Positions 12,422 through 21,417 of a DNA stretch of 64,000 nucleotides are shown in pieces (positions within the stretch are counted from its first letter, which is position 1; the number at the start of each line of letters is the position of its first letter). The notes under the pieces are model-generated. The model did no database searches. It was not told the DNA's origin and saw only the letters and a program-made list of their open reading frames with translations. This DNA is from Microglena sp. YARC (taxonomy: Eukaryota > Chlorophyta > Chlorophyceae > Chlamydomonadales > Chlamydomonadaceae). The DNA is taken from assembly GCA_022414725.1 (NCBI GenBank), contig CM039463.1:89133823-89197822 (forward strand). The letters run 5' to 3'. A program made the position numbers and the translations under genes.

Positions 12422-14281
12422 CCGGAAGAGACTCACTGCATTTCGAGGTTGGCAGCCTTCGGATCTGTAATTAGTCCTCCTCTTTCCATCCTTCTTCTTC
12501 GCTGACACTAGCACGCCACCAACGCGGCCTCCAGCGGGAGCATCAGTCTTTCTCTTCTCACTTACACCCGCATTTGTTCATCTTGTCCTGTAGACAGTGA
12601 TCAGGCGTTGTGTAAGGCGCGCATTGTCGGTGAGGGCACACCTCACCCCCCGGAGAAGTTTCTCAATTTGAAGACACGCGCAATTGCTGCACAGGTTACA
12701 TGTTTGGTGTTGGTGTTGGTGCTGTCACTGGTGTTGGAGTTGGTGCTGTCGCTGCTGTTACCCGTAGAGAACAGTTGGTAGCTTGGCTTGGATCTTGGTG
12801 TTGGTATAAAAACAGATCAGGAGGATTTGCTGTTGTCGTTGCGCCCATCTGTCAACCAGCACGCAACAGCAACGCCACCGCGCCGTTGCTGTTGCGCTAA
12901 AATTCAAACAGCAGTAAATAAAAGATCAAACGTTGCTGTGTTGCCAGCAGGATTTGATGTTGGTGTTGGCGCTGGTGCTGTCGCTGGTGTTGGTGTTGGA
13001 TTTGGTGTTGGTGTTGGATCTGCTCCTGATTGTTTTTTTGTTGTTGCTGTTGTTGCTGTTGTTGCTGCTGCATTTGTATGCTGTTTCCATTATTGTTGTT
13101 TATGCTCACTCTTCTCAGCTTCTCCTCAACTTCCTGCAGCTTCTGCGTGAGTTCTGCTGCCTCCATCTGCGTGTCCAGCAGTGACTTGCCCAGCAGCTGT
13201 TGAGCAGCGTCAGCACCAAGGGATGAGACTTGTTGCTCTAGTAGCGGGCGCAGACGGCGCTTAAAGTCACGCAATGTGCGCAGCTTCAGCACGGACTAGG
13301 AGTGGGGGGGGGGGGTAGGTGGATAGGGGAGGGGTGGGGGGGGGGACGCAAACAGGAGGGGGGTATTTGTTTTGTGTGTTCGCCAGTTGAAGACGCTGTG
13401 CAGCAACGCAACCATCACCTTCAGGGAAGGCTGGCTCTAGTGAAACTCTGGTACCACCTGATCCCGTTGTTGCACCATGCCTGTCACTCATCCACCCACC
13501 TCATCCATTTCGTCCTCCGCCATGTACACTGCTGCGTGCAGCAACCGCTACCGCCTCATTTCCAGAGGGCCCTGTTATCTCTCAGCTTCTTCACCTCTTC
13601 CGCTCTCGTGTGTCATTCGCGGCATTGGTGGCAGCAGCAGATTTTCCTCTGCTGCCTTCACCCCTCTCTCTCATTTGGATGGCATCGGACGGTGGCGGAG
13701 GCACCTGCAGGATATGGGTGTGGTGGGGTGTGGTAGGTATGGGGTGGTATGGGGTGGTATGGGGTGGGGTGTTTTGGTTTGGTTTGGTTTGGTTTGGTTA
13801 GGGTTGTGTAAGGAGAGGTGTGAGGTGGGCTGGGGTGGGGTGAGGTGTGGCGGTGGGGCGGGGAGGTGGGGTAGGTCAACTGCTGTGATCTGGGGTGGCT
13901 GGTATATGGTGGAGTGGGGTGGTGTGGGGTAAGCGGAAGGTGGTGGTGGCATGCGCGGTGACGGCGGCCGTGGTAGTGTGGTGTGTGGGGTGTACGGGGG
14001 GGGGGAGGCCAATTGAAAGGAGCTTACGAACAACGATCCTGCAATACTGAGCCCACAGGATAATTCCTAGAAAACAAACCCCCCAGTTTAGTTTGAGGAG
14101 TTCACCGAGTCTCGTGGGGCGTAGAAAAACACGTGAAAATCGAGGCCTCCTTGCGTACCTGCAGACCAGGCCCAAAACCTCATCCAGGGGTATGACAACA
14201 CACAAACCCTTTTGGTGGTTGGCCCAGTGCAAAGAAACAAGGCTGGTCCCCTCAAACTTCACGCCTAATTAGGCGTACTAT

Positions 14282-14344
<63 letters not shown>

Positions 14345-17194
14345 TAGGGTACCTGCTGCAGATGCTTGCGCCAGGTTGTCTCTCTCGTCAGCCATCTCCT
14401 TGTGAGCGGCTTCCACCTCCAACTGCGCTTCAGCTACCTACGTAGTTGACCAGTGATGGGGATTTGGATCACAGTAACTTGAGCTCGCTTTCTATGGCTA
14501 CATGACACACATGAGTACATGACATATCTTGCATGCCCCTTTCCCTGAAATGCTACCTATCATACTTCAAGCTGAGCTGCAGCTACCCATTTGGTTGGTC
14601 AGTGATGGGATTTGGATCGTATAACTTGAGTTGCTGTTGTACGGCTACATGACAACACAATGAATATATGACTATCTTGCATCGCCTTCGCTGATGCCAG
14701 CTTTCATACGCCAAGCTGAGCTGCAGTTACCCATGCAGTTGGTCAATGATGGAGATTTGGAACAGAGTAACTTGAGCTCGCTTTCTACTAGCTACATGAC
14801 TCATATGCTAGGGGAACGCAATATGATATCATATTGATGCATTCAATATCATATATTGGAGAGGAATTTAGGTAAGAACATTATCTTGAAGCTCAGCCTC
14901 AGCCTTGGCGGGAGTTACTTATGTGCTTTGTTAGTGTGTGTGTGGGGGGGGCGGGGATATAGGGTGAGTACCTTATCTTGAAGCTCGCCCTCACCTTGGC
15001 GGCAGCAGCAGCTGCAGCTTGGGCAGCGCTCTCCTTGGCCGCCTCGGACTCGGCTTGCAAGCTCTCAACCGCGGCCTCCAGCTCAGCCATAGCTGTTGAG
15101 TGGTGCGCCCTTTCTTGGGACAGGCAGTCCAGCGCCAGCATGAAGTTCAAGGCGAGTTCGCTCGGTCCTGGCTGTTGCTCGCCACCTGGCAGGAGGCCTC
15201 CTCTCGTGCCGACTTAACTGGGGTTGTGGTCTGAGCTACTGTCTCGCTTCAGCCTGGGCTACAGCTTCGGAGTGGGCCTGGAGGTTGGTTGGGTTGGGTT
15301 GGGTGGGCTTGGGTTGGGTTTTGGGTTGGTTGGGTTGGGTTGCACGGGGTTGGGTTGGTCTTTCATTGGGTTGGGTTGGGTTGGTGGGAGGCAGTTGGGG
15401 AGAAAGGTTCGGGTTTCCCTTGGGGTCTCCACCTTTACTTAATCCCCTACACCCATGAACTGTTACCTCTTCCCCCTCCCCTCTCCTCCTCAAAACACCC
15501 GCAATGCACACCATGAATAGTCCTGGCAATTTGAAGGCATTGAAAGTCAATTTGAGACAATTGAAAGCAATTAAAGGCTATTTAAAGGCATTGTTAAGGC
15601 ATTGAAAGGCAATTTAAAGGCATTTGAATGCAACTTGAATGCAATTTGAATACAATGTGAAGGCAATGTGCAGGCCATTTAAAGGCATTGAGAGGCATTT
15701 GAAGGCAATTTGAAAGCAAGTGTCCTGGACCTGGACATGTCTCTAAACTGTTTACATCCATCTGTTTGCATCTTGTACTCGGGAGTTTTTCCTGCTAATT
15801 TATTTTACCACCGAAGACGGCAAGCAGCCAAATTGCTCGCTGGAGCCATGTAACCAAGCTCAAGAAGGCAAGTGTCACCCGGGAGGAGAAAAACAAATAG
15901 GTCCCCCCACGCCTAAAAACTGGGAGGGCTGACCCCCCCCCCCCCCCCTCCCCTAAATAGAAATACCCCTTTTTGGAAAAACTTAGATATGGATTCTGCG
16001 GGTTTACAATATGGCGCACATAATGGATATCCTTGGAACTTTCCACATGAGGGATTGTTGTGGCAGTCAAAAATTCAGTTATGAGCACCCTTTGGGTTGC
16101 CCAAGTACCGTAGTTACCCCTCCCCTTTGCAAGGGGCGGACAGAAACTGGAGTTCTCATTATTTCAAACAAAACAGTAGCAGGACAGTTTCTCAGCTTGT
16201 TTCAGCTACACTTCCCCTTGGAGCTAAAATGTTTTGGTGTTGTCACAGGGTGGACGTCGGGGGGTGGGTAGTTAGGGGGGGGGCTGGGGAGTCGAGGCGG
16301 GCGGGGGGGGGGGGGGGGGGGGGGGGGGGCACCACCACAACCACACACCCATACTCCCCCATATGATCAACCCATTTGTCCACCCATATGATCAACCCAT
16401 TCCCAGCCATTTACCCTCTCATACCTGGGCTGGGGTGGCGTTTTGGGGAGGGGGGTTGGGGGAGTTGGGGGGGGGGGTAAATACTTATTGCTCGAGGTCC
16501 AAAGTGGTGCCAATAGACTACCCTTACAAGGCCTACTCATAGGTGGTCTCAGAAGTTTATTTGGAGGTCTGAGTAAAAAGTGAGCAAAAAACAAATGAGG
16601 GCTGCCCCCCCCCCTCCTAAATGAGGTGCTCAGAATGACCTGAAAAGTAACTTTTAATATCGCCTTGTTACATGCCATTACAGCCCCGTTTTCAGAAAAA
16701 ATCAATCGGACTAACTGAAAATTCTGATGCCTAAGCTCCTACTGTGTCACCCCACCTTTTCAAGCTCCTCAACTTGAAGCTGAAGGGAAGCTGCAGTATC
16801 CTGGCTGGCGGACAGCTGCTCGCCAGCTTCCCGCAGCTGCTGCTCCAGTCGCCGAGCATGATCGTCCCTGGACCCCATGCCCTCCTCCACCTTCGTCTGG
16901 AGCGATGTCAGATGCTGCTGGAGCTCACGCACCATGGCGTTGGCTTCGTCGGATTCACTGCTATGCTGACTGGCGAGCCCCTTGACTTCATCCAATTCAT
17001 TCTCTAAAGAGACGGCACGGTTTTCTGAGGGGGGACAGGGGAAGTGGGGAGGGATTGAATGTGGGCTTGTGTGTTGAGTTGTGCTGTGTTGGGGGGAGAG
17101 GGGGGGAGGGGGGTCTGGCAAGCCCTTTGCTTTGCCAAGCTCATCCTCTAGAGAAACGGCACGGTTTTGAGGGGGACAGGGGAAGTGGGGAGGT

Positions 17195-17249
<55 letters not shown>

Positions 17250-19025
17250 ATGTTGGGGGGACTTGGGTACCTTAGATATAGATCATAGATATAGACTTGG
17301 GTTACCTTAAATATAAATCATTAATATAGGCTTGAACACGGTACCAACATTATGTAGAAGAAGAAAAAAACGTACACACAGCTCACCTTAGCTTCTGATA
17401 CATACTTACGGTACCAACATAATAAAAAAGACAAAAGCACGTACACACAGCCCACCTTGGCATCTGATATAGACTTTGCAGCGCTCTCCAGCAGAGCATC
17501 CTTCTCATCCACTTGAGTTTCTAGTGAGGATATCATTTCAGTGAGGGACGCACACCGCTGCTCTGACTCCTCTAGTAGTTGCAAAAAATTGCCAGCTTGC
17601 CTGTCATGGGGAAGTAGCAGAGAGGAGTGAGTCCAGGCAAGCGCGGGAGTGAGAGGGGGGAGGGGGGGGGGGGGGGGGGGGAGGGGGGGGGGGGGGGGGG
17701 GGTACAGTGCCTAAATGAGGAAATCATTTCAGTCAGGAACGCACACCGCTGCTTTCCCCGTATCTTGTCCATCTCCTTACGCATCTTCTCCTCCTCCACC
17801 TCAATTGTCAAACTCGAAGTGCCCAAACAACAATAAAATATCAACCTCTCACATTACCACCCCAACTTAGTACTCCAACCACCAACACCCAACTCCAGAC
17901 CTCACTTATGCTCAAAGCTATCCTTCACCTTGACCTGCTCTTCCTGTATCGTCTCCTGACTCCAATTCTCCTAACCAAGAGCCTCCTTCAACTTGAACCA
18001 CCAGTGAAAACATCAAAACCTGTTCGAACACCACCCCAGCTTGGTACCAACAACCCACCACCACCCCAACACCGTACCTCGACTTATGCTCAAGGCTATC
18101 CTTCACCTTGACCTCCTCTTCACGCATTAACTCCATCTCCTGACGCATCTTCTCCTCCTCATCAAGGGCATCCCTCAAAGTAGACTCCAAGGACTTAAGC
18201 TTCTCTTGCAACGCTTCAATGTCCTTCTGGTCAGCGGGGACTTCAGCTGTAGCCAGCCCTGTAGAGGGGGCTGCAAGGGTAGAAGTGTAGAATTGAAAGT
18301 TAGGTTGTCTTGATTGCATGGTGTAGAGGGCGCTGCAAGGGTAGAAGCGTAGAATTGAAGGTTGAAGGTTAGGTTGCCTTGATCAGAGCACTGCATGACG
18401 CGCGCTATTGCGTACCAGCGCACAAGGTTTTGGAGCCCGACTACGCGATTAAAGCAAATTTGTAAACCCCCTCTGGGCGCAGCGTTCAGATTTTCGTCTT
18501 CAGTTAAGTCAAAAGCGCTGCCCAAAAGAAGGCAGCTGACGCTTTTGGAGCAGCCCAAAATGACAACAATATGTACCCTGGTCTCGATTACATGGTGTAC
18601 ATAATGGTACGCATATGGTAATGATAATGATAATGACAATGATAATAACAATGACAATGACAATGATAATGATAATGATAATGATAATGATAAATCCCCT
18701 TGCCCTCCCCAACTTCGCACATGAAGGCACCAAGACTGCAGACCTACCCCTACTGGCAACCGGCGTTACACTGCCCGACACCCCTTTGCTACTTGGAGTG
18801 CTGCTCCCTAGTGCGACAGCTACCGCCAGCTTCGCTGTCACTGCTGTGATGTCCACCCCAGACGCTGACAGCTGCTGCAGGGCAGATTCTGCCTGCGTGG
18901 CGCGTGTTTCTGCCGTCACCAGCTTCCGCCGCATCACTGCCAGCTCGCCTTGAAGGAAGGAGGAGGCGGCATCTAGAGCTGAGCTGCTTCCGCTGGCAGG
19001 TATTCTTTCGGCCGGCCCCACAGCA
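1..19025 (-). CDS. Giant coiled-coil protein gene, 3' part, running off the left edge
   Basis: A multi-exon minus-strand gene encodes an almost continuous Ala/Glu/Gln/Leu-rich coiled coil. Exons that I can support, in coding order: 19025-18748, 18270-18078, 17571-17456, 17024-16756, 15185-14995, 14437-14353, 13295-13110, 10601-5305, two 48-nt cassettes (5080-5033, 4934-4887), 4140-4021, 2980-1964 and 224 to the edge. From 10601 leftwards all junctions are phase 0. The junctions 17456/17024, 16756/15185, 14353/13295 and 13110/10601 do not agree in phase, so short exons are probably missing there. The product exceeds 2,600 residues. There is no signal peptide, membrane segment or motor domain in view. 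Large cytoskeletal, centrosomal or Golgi scaffold proteins look like this, but coiled coils resemble each other by composition, so I assign no function. N- and C-termini are not visible. Confidence 0.85.
230..1379. repeat. 1.15-kb purine-rich minisatellite in an intron
   Basis: Variants of gaggggaagggagggagg and acaagagaggataagg are repeated across the whole span with almost no pyrimidine on the plus strand. On the coding (minus) strand this is a continuous polypyrimidine tract just upstream of the acceptor at 224/225. It creates long Pro/Ser/Leu reading frames in several minus frames, which are not genes. Confidence 0.95.
1444..1963. repeat. 125-bp tandem array of an exon 3' edge and donor
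   Basis: The block starting tacctcatctgtcagcg recurs at 1465, 1588 (diverged), 1711, 1836 and 1961. The last copy is the true end of the 2980-1964 exon. Each unit carries, on the minus strand, the exon's last codons plus a GTATGT or GTAGGC donor. A second GAG|GTAGGC site in each unit roughly doubles the number of candidate donors. Confidence 0.85.
1964..2980 (-). CDS. Coiled-coil gene, 1,017-nt exon
   Basis: The acceptor ttttgacag|GCC opens 339 codons in phase 0, ending GATGAG|GTATGT. It encodes a long coiled coil with blocks such as QLEAELEGQ and LEQLNVEVEQQREK. The latter repeats three times in 28-residue (four-heptad) steps. Confidence 0.85.
2981..3520. repeat. About 190-bp tandem copies of the intron end plus the 5' edge of the 2980 exon
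   Basis: A second copy of the acceptor and the first ~30 codons of the 2980-1964 exon lies at about 3170-3070 (ttttcacag|GCCACGCTGCTC), preceded by the same intron sequence. Two further diverged copies of that intron part lie at about 3240-3365 and 3380-3515 (gtttgagtcaaattacaa). The extra exon edge stays open but has no good donor. Confidence 0.8.
3745..3870. repeat. (TAATG)n microsatellite
   Basis: About 20 copies of taatg. The same pentamer forms the 3' tail of the LINE-like elements at 27,020 and 47,290, but no element sequence is recognisable beside this array. Confidence 0.9.
3910..3948 (-). CDS. 39-nt copy of the end of the 4140-4021 exon; possible mini-exon
   Basis: Minus strand: tgtcaag|CGTGCTGATAAATTTC to CTAGAG|GTAGGC, phase 0 at both ends, encoding RADKFHAQVIQLE. 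The neighbouring exon ends RADNFHAQVIQLE. It could be an included duplicate cassette or an intronic fossil; the acceptor is weak. Confidence 0.4.
4021..4140 (-). CDS. Coiled-coil gene, 120-nt exon
   Basis: cttgcccag|GTGGCTGATCTGGAG to CTGGAG|GTAGGC, 40 codons, phase 0 to 0 (VADLEDELLAVRSTADAKQ, then heptads ending QVIQLE). Confidence 0.85.
4225..4870. repeat. (CACAAG)n-rich intronic repeat with decayed exon-edge copies
   Basis: Degenerate cacaag/cacattcacaag hexamers. At about 4422-4456 and 4618-4655 lie two diverged copies of the 3' edge and donor of the giant exon (aagtcactt on the plus strand, i.e. AAGTGACTT on the minus). Confidence 0.8.
4887..4934 (-). CDS. 48-nt duplicate exon cassette (distal copy)
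   Basis: Minus strand: ctccatgtag|AGGGTG to AACAAA|GTGAGTTATG. Sixteen codons, phase 0 to 0, encode RVREEMSAQLEESMNK. This is a copy of the giant exon's final codons (RLREEMSAQLEESMFQ) that gained its own acceptor. Inclusion would add 16 residues without changing frame. Confidence 0.5.
5033..5080 (-). CDS. 48-nt duplicate exon cassette (middle copy)
   Basis: Identical in structure and peptide to the cassette at 4887-4934, with intact acceptor tgtag and donor GTGAGT, phase 0 to 0. Confidence 0.5.
5179..5226 (-). pseudogene. 48-nt duplicate cassette with an in-frame stop
   Basis: Same cassette, with donor GTGAGTTG and acceptor catagag, but the codon after TCG GCA is TAG where the intact copies have CAG. 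If included it would truncate the protein (a poison exon); more simply it is a decaying copy. Confidence 0.6.
5305..10601 (-). CDS. Coiled-coil gene, giant 5.3-kb exon
   Basis: The acceptor cttgcag|ACCTTAAAG (phase 1) opens 1,765 codons without a stop, ending TTCCAA|GTGAGT. The whole exon is heptad-type coiled coil. Internal tandem repeats are common: 42 residues x5 (ERDGARLEVTSLQAQV...), exactly 126 bp apart at 7385, 7511, 7637, 7763 and 7889; 14 residues (LEQGQEVVQVLRGE) 42 bp apart at 6911-6995; 21 residues (LAESATKIEEAAAREEE...) at 6480-6660; 35 residues (LSQTEAQREEVV...) at 5930-6440; 28 residues (LESSLTEAGALRLEVTS...) at 10,020-10,230. No catalytic motif is visible. An exon this large beside introns this repetitive is unusual. 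Confidence 0.9.
10602..13109. other. Intron or intergenic stretch with tandem duplications
   Basis: No confident exon. It contains a ~150-bp direct duplication (11,058-11,207 and 11,210-11,343), a second one (11,370-11,450 and 11,515-11,590), an inverted-repeat element fragment at 11,455-11,510, a (CT)n array at 12,311-12,420, and GTTGGT/CAA-rich sequence at 12,700-13,080. On the minus strand, 12,560-12,445 is open (SAKKKDGKRRTNY) and ends AATGCA|GTGAGTC; it may be an exon, but I could not place it. Confidence 0.6.
12311..12420. repeat. (CT)n microsatellite
   Basis: Interrupted ctctctct tract of about 110 bp, pure over about 50 bp. Confidence 0.95.
13110..13295 (-). CDS. Coiled-coil gene, 186-nt exon
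   Basis: ccactcctag|TCCGTGCTG to CTGAGAAGA|GTGAGC, 62 codons, phase 0 to 0 (LRTLRDFKRRLRPLLEQQ; ELTQKLQEVEEKLRR). A CAA/CAG-rich stretch just past the donor is intronic. Confidence 0.7.
14281..14343. repeat. (TTAG)n microsatellite
   Basis: About 15 perfect copies of ttag. Confidence 0.97.
14353..14437 (-). CDS. Coiled-coil gene, 85-nt exon
   Basis: ctacgtag|GTAGCTGAAGCG to GCAGCAG|GTACCC. It encodes VAEAQLEVEAAHKEMADE..., phase 0 to 1. Confidence 0.7.
14430..14830. repeat. About 130-bp tandem copies of an exon 5' edge and intron
   Basis: Three units begin near 14,430, 14,575 and 14,715. Each holds aagctgagctgcagttaccc or a variant (the exon's first codons and acceptor on the minus strand), then ggtcagtgatggg and acttgagctcgctttct. 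Confidence 0.8.
14995..15185 (-). CDS. Coiled-coil gene, 191-nt exon
   Basis: cctgccag|GTGGCGAG to GCCAAG|GTGAGG, phase 1 to 0 (LDCLSQERAHHSTAMAELE, then an Ala-rich heptad run). Directly upstream, a coiled-coil-like segment (AHSEAVAQAEARQ) at about 15,275-15,237 is cut off by a stop. A partial copy of the 3' edge lies at 14,880-14,915. Confidence 0.65.
15285..15722. repeat. (GGGTT)n-like tract and degenerate ggcaatttgaa repeat
   Basis: gggttgggtt repeats run from 15,285 to about 15,395. A decayed ~11-bp repeat (ggcatttgaa, ggcaatttaa) runs from about 15,522 to 15,722. Confidence 0.8.
16490..16745 (+). repeat. Interspersed repeat with an inverted copy at 54,460-54,710
   Basis: Shared blocks with the reverse complement of the second copy include tttggaggtctgagtaaaaa, gagggctgccccc, aatgaggtgctcagaatgac and catgccattacagcccc. 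Diverged dispersed repeat, type unknown. Confidence 0.7.
16756..17024 (-). CDS. Coiled-coil gene, 269-nt exon
   Basis: cccctcag|AAAACCGTG to GAAAAG|GTGGGG, phase 1 to 0 (ENELDEVKGLASQHSSE; LEQQLREAGEQLSASQ; LQLQVEELEK). Confidence 0.75.
17108..17175 (-). pseudogene. Copy of an exon 5' edge with a deleted acceptor
   Basis: This repeats the start of the 17024 exon (AAAACCGTGCCGTTTCTCT). The acceptor ccccctcag has become ccccctca through loss of the G, so it cannot be spliced in as such. Confidence 0.7.
17199..17248. repeat. Poly(G) of about 50 nt
   Basis: Essentially uninterrupted G run on the plus strand inside an intron. Similar runs lie near 16,300, 17,660, 22,020, 32,300, 52,590 and 60,795. 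Confidence 0.95.
17456..17571 (-). CDS. Coiled-coil gene, 116-nt exon
   Basis: caactactag|AGGAGTCAG to GCCAAG|GTGGGC, phase 1 to 0 (EESEQRCASLTEMISSLE). A copy of its 3' edge and donor lies at 17,380-17,412. A chimeric copy of its 5' half, fused to a copy of the 18270 exon's middle, lies at 17,715-17,810. Confidence 0.7.
18078..18270 (-). CDS. Coiled-coil gene, 193-nt exon
   Basis: cccttgcag|CCCCCTCTAC to TCGAG|GTACGG (or 18,073 with GTGTTG, which fits the next exon's phase better). It encodes DIEALQEKLKSLESTLRDAL and EEEKMRQEMELMREEE. A copy of the 3' edge lies at 17,885-17,960. Confidence 0.75.
18748..19025 (-). CDS. Coiled-coil gene, 278-nt exon
   Basis: cccatgcag|TGCTGTGGGG to AGTAGGG|GTAGGT, phase 2 to 1, joining in frame to the 18270 exon. 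It encodes ASSFLQGELAVMRRKLVTAE and then a Ser/Gly/Val-rich end. A donor 6 nt upstream (GTAGGG) is equally in phase. Confidence 0.65.
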
Positions 19026-19039
19026 CTGCATGGGGGGGG

Positions 19040-19575
19040 GTTGGGGGAGATAAATTAAGATAGCATTGATAGTGATTTGATAGTAATTTAAGTTTGAGGG
19101 AGGGAGATGGTAATTTGGTAGAGATTGAAGTGTGAGGGAGGGAGACAGTCATTTGATAGTGATTTGGTAGAGATTGAAGTGTGAGGGAGGGAGACAGTAA
19201 TTTGATAGTGATTTGATAGTTGTTGAAGTGCGAGGGAGGGAGACAGTAATTTGATAGTGATTTGATAGTTGTTGAAGTGTGAGGGAGGGAGACAGTAATT
19301 TGATAGTGATTTGATAGTTGTTGAAGTGTGAGGGAGGGAGACAGTAATTTGATAGTGATTTGATAGTTGTTGAAGTGTGAGGGAGGGAGACAGTAATTTG
19401 ATAGTGATTTGATAGTTGTTGAAGTGTGAGGGAGGGAGACAGTAATTTGATAGTGATTTGATAGTTGTTGAAGTGTGAGGGAGGGAGACAGTAATTTGAT
19501 AGTGATTTGATAGTTGTTGAAGTGTGAGGGAGGGAGACAGTAATTTGATAGTGATTTGATAGTAATTGATAGTTT
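19040..19575. repeat. 49-bp minisatellite, about 10 copies
   Basis: The unit contains gtgagggagggagacagtaa followed by tttgatagtgatttgatag. Starts at 19,181, 19,230 and 19,279 confirm the 49-bp period. Confidence 0.95.
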
Positions 19576-19639
19576 ATTTAATATTAAGTCATTGATAGTT
19601 TTTAAAGTTTCAATCAATTACTGTCTAGTTTGTCCCCAA

Positions 19640-19935
19640 GCTCCCCCCATGCAGCGCCGTGGGGCCAACCGAAATGCTTCGTATGGAAGCCACCCCACTC
19701 GATACTCCCCCAGTCTCAATCAATGAATATCTTATTCATCCCCTCACCTCCCCCATACAGCGCCGTGGGGCCGACTGAAATGCCTAGGATTGAAGCCAGC
19801 CCACTCGATACTTCCCCAGTCTCAATCAATTACGTTATAATCCAGTCTCAATCAATTACTATCTAGTTTGTCCCCAAGGTTTCCCAATCAATGCAGCGCC
19901 GTGGGGCCGACCGAAATGCCTAGCATTGAAGCCAG
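19640..19935 (+). repeat. Three inverted copies of the 19025 exon 5' edge
   Basis: catgcagcgccgtggggcc or a variant followed by accgaaatgc occurs at about 19,648, 19,755 and 19,890 on the plus strand. The true exon edge is the same sequence on the minus strand, about 0.6-0.9 kb away. Confidence 0.75.
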
Positions 19936-20156
19936 CCCACTCAACCCCCCTCCAGTCTCAATCAATTACTATCTTATTGCTATGAAATTACTTTGAAATG
20001 ACTATCAAATTACTATGAAATAATGATCAGATTATTACCAAATTACAATCAAATCAATATCAAATTAATATGAAATTACTATGAAATGACTATCAAATGA
20101 CTATCAAATAATGATCAGATTATTACCAAATTGCTATCAAATGACTACCAATTACT

Positions 20157-20923
20157 ATTAGGGTTGGGCCGATATATGAACGTATGATCATACGTTCATA
20201 CATGCATACGTATATTCTTACGCATGATTTTTTCTCGAAACGCATACTCATACGTATGTCAAAACGTATGAGTAGAGCACGTTGAAAAGTACAGCACGCT
20301 TCCCAGCATTTAACTTTCTCGGTTGTCATTCAATATTTGATCTACATAGCTCATTGGAAAGCTATTGACCTCCTCTATCACAACATGCAATAATAATAGC
20401 CTTTCAAGAGTACCATTTTGTTTAAAGTTGGCCCAAAGTTTGATTTACATACTCACACATCAGGCTCAGATATCAGAGTGTCATCTAGCCTTCCATTCCA
20501 TTGTGCTCCCATGTGGGCTCCGTGGATTGATAGTGCAGGCCTAGTGCAATGTGAACATGGACAATATTGCAATGTAGTCATATACTTATATCAGTATACA
20601 CGTATACAGTTATATACTAGACCAACTGGCGTTGAATGGCTCCCTTGGATTGGCACCGCGCTTCTCGGTCAGCGCGCTTTCTGGTCGTGATTTCTTTTTC
20701 TGAGAGTTGGACAAACTTGCCAGATTATTTTTTGAGAGTTGATATATGATGCTCATGAAAGTTGCTACGTGGCAATACCTTTAAACCCATGTGAAAGTAT
20801 TTTCTCCAGAAATACATAAAATTCTCTTACGTTTTCATACGTTTTTATGCTTACGTTCATACGATTAAACGTTTATACGGCATATACAAATCAAAATATA
20901 CGTTTGCTTCCCAACCCTAATAA
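20157..20923. mobile_element. Putative non-autonomous DNA transposon, ~767 bp
   Basis: It begins TTAGGGTTGGG and ends CCCAACCCTAA, a perfect 11-bp terminal inverted repeat, flanked on both sides by TA (possible target duplication). Subterminal regions are full of tacgttcatacg and acgtatg palindromes in both orientations, as in hairpin-ended MITEs. No transposase frame is present. Confidence 0.6.
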
Positions 20924-21185
20924 AAGGCTTATGCTTTAACCCTAGGTTGTTTATAGAGCATAAAAACATTAAAGCTATGAAGGCATAAAACATATATTGG
21001 GGAGGGTTGAGGACCCCTCCTTACCTGATTACCAACAGTCTAAAATGATAGTACGGTACCTAGCATGTTTGTACACAATGCAGTATATAAGGCGGAACAC
21101 AAGTATTGGTCGGGCCTTATGGGGCCACCTGTAAAACAAAATGCTCTCCATCTTCAATTTAAACTTGAGAAATGATTAGTCGCAC

Positions 21186-21279
21186 CGCTTGTGTGGACTC
21201 CAGATCAGCTGATTCGAACCTCTTGCATGTGTGGATGTCCTCTGCCCCCTCAGCATCAGCAACAGCAGTACAACCACCA
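21186..21279 (-). CDS. Twin 94-nt exon, downstream copy
   Basis: gaagctag|TGGTGGTTG to CAAGCG|GTGCGA. Phase 2 to 0, encoding GGCTAVADAEGAEDIHTCK then RFESADLESTQA. It is paired with a 94-nt copy at 21418-21511. Parent gene uncertain: the coiled-coil gene or a separate minus-strand gene. Confidence 0.45.
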
Positions 21280-21417
21280 CTAGCTTCACCATCTCCATCA
21301 CCCTCACCAACTCCATCACACTCACCCCCACTATCTTCATCACACTCACCATAATCATCTATATCACCCTCACCGTCTCTATCTTCAATTTAAAACTAAA
21401 GAAATAAGTAGTAACAC

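Noticed and set aside
13480..13700. Possible coiled-coil exon on the minus strand near EEVKKLRDNRALWK
   Set aside because: Every frame is broken by stops within ~40 codons. It could be a decayed exon, but boundaries and phase cannot be supported.
19040..19575. Regular repeats resembling a CRISPR array
   Set aside because: The 49-bp units are contiguous with no unique spacers, and the context is eukaryotic; a minisatellite.
20157..20168. TTAGGG as telomeric sequence
   Set aside because: A single copy at each end in inverted orientation, not a tandem array; it is a transposon terminal repeat.
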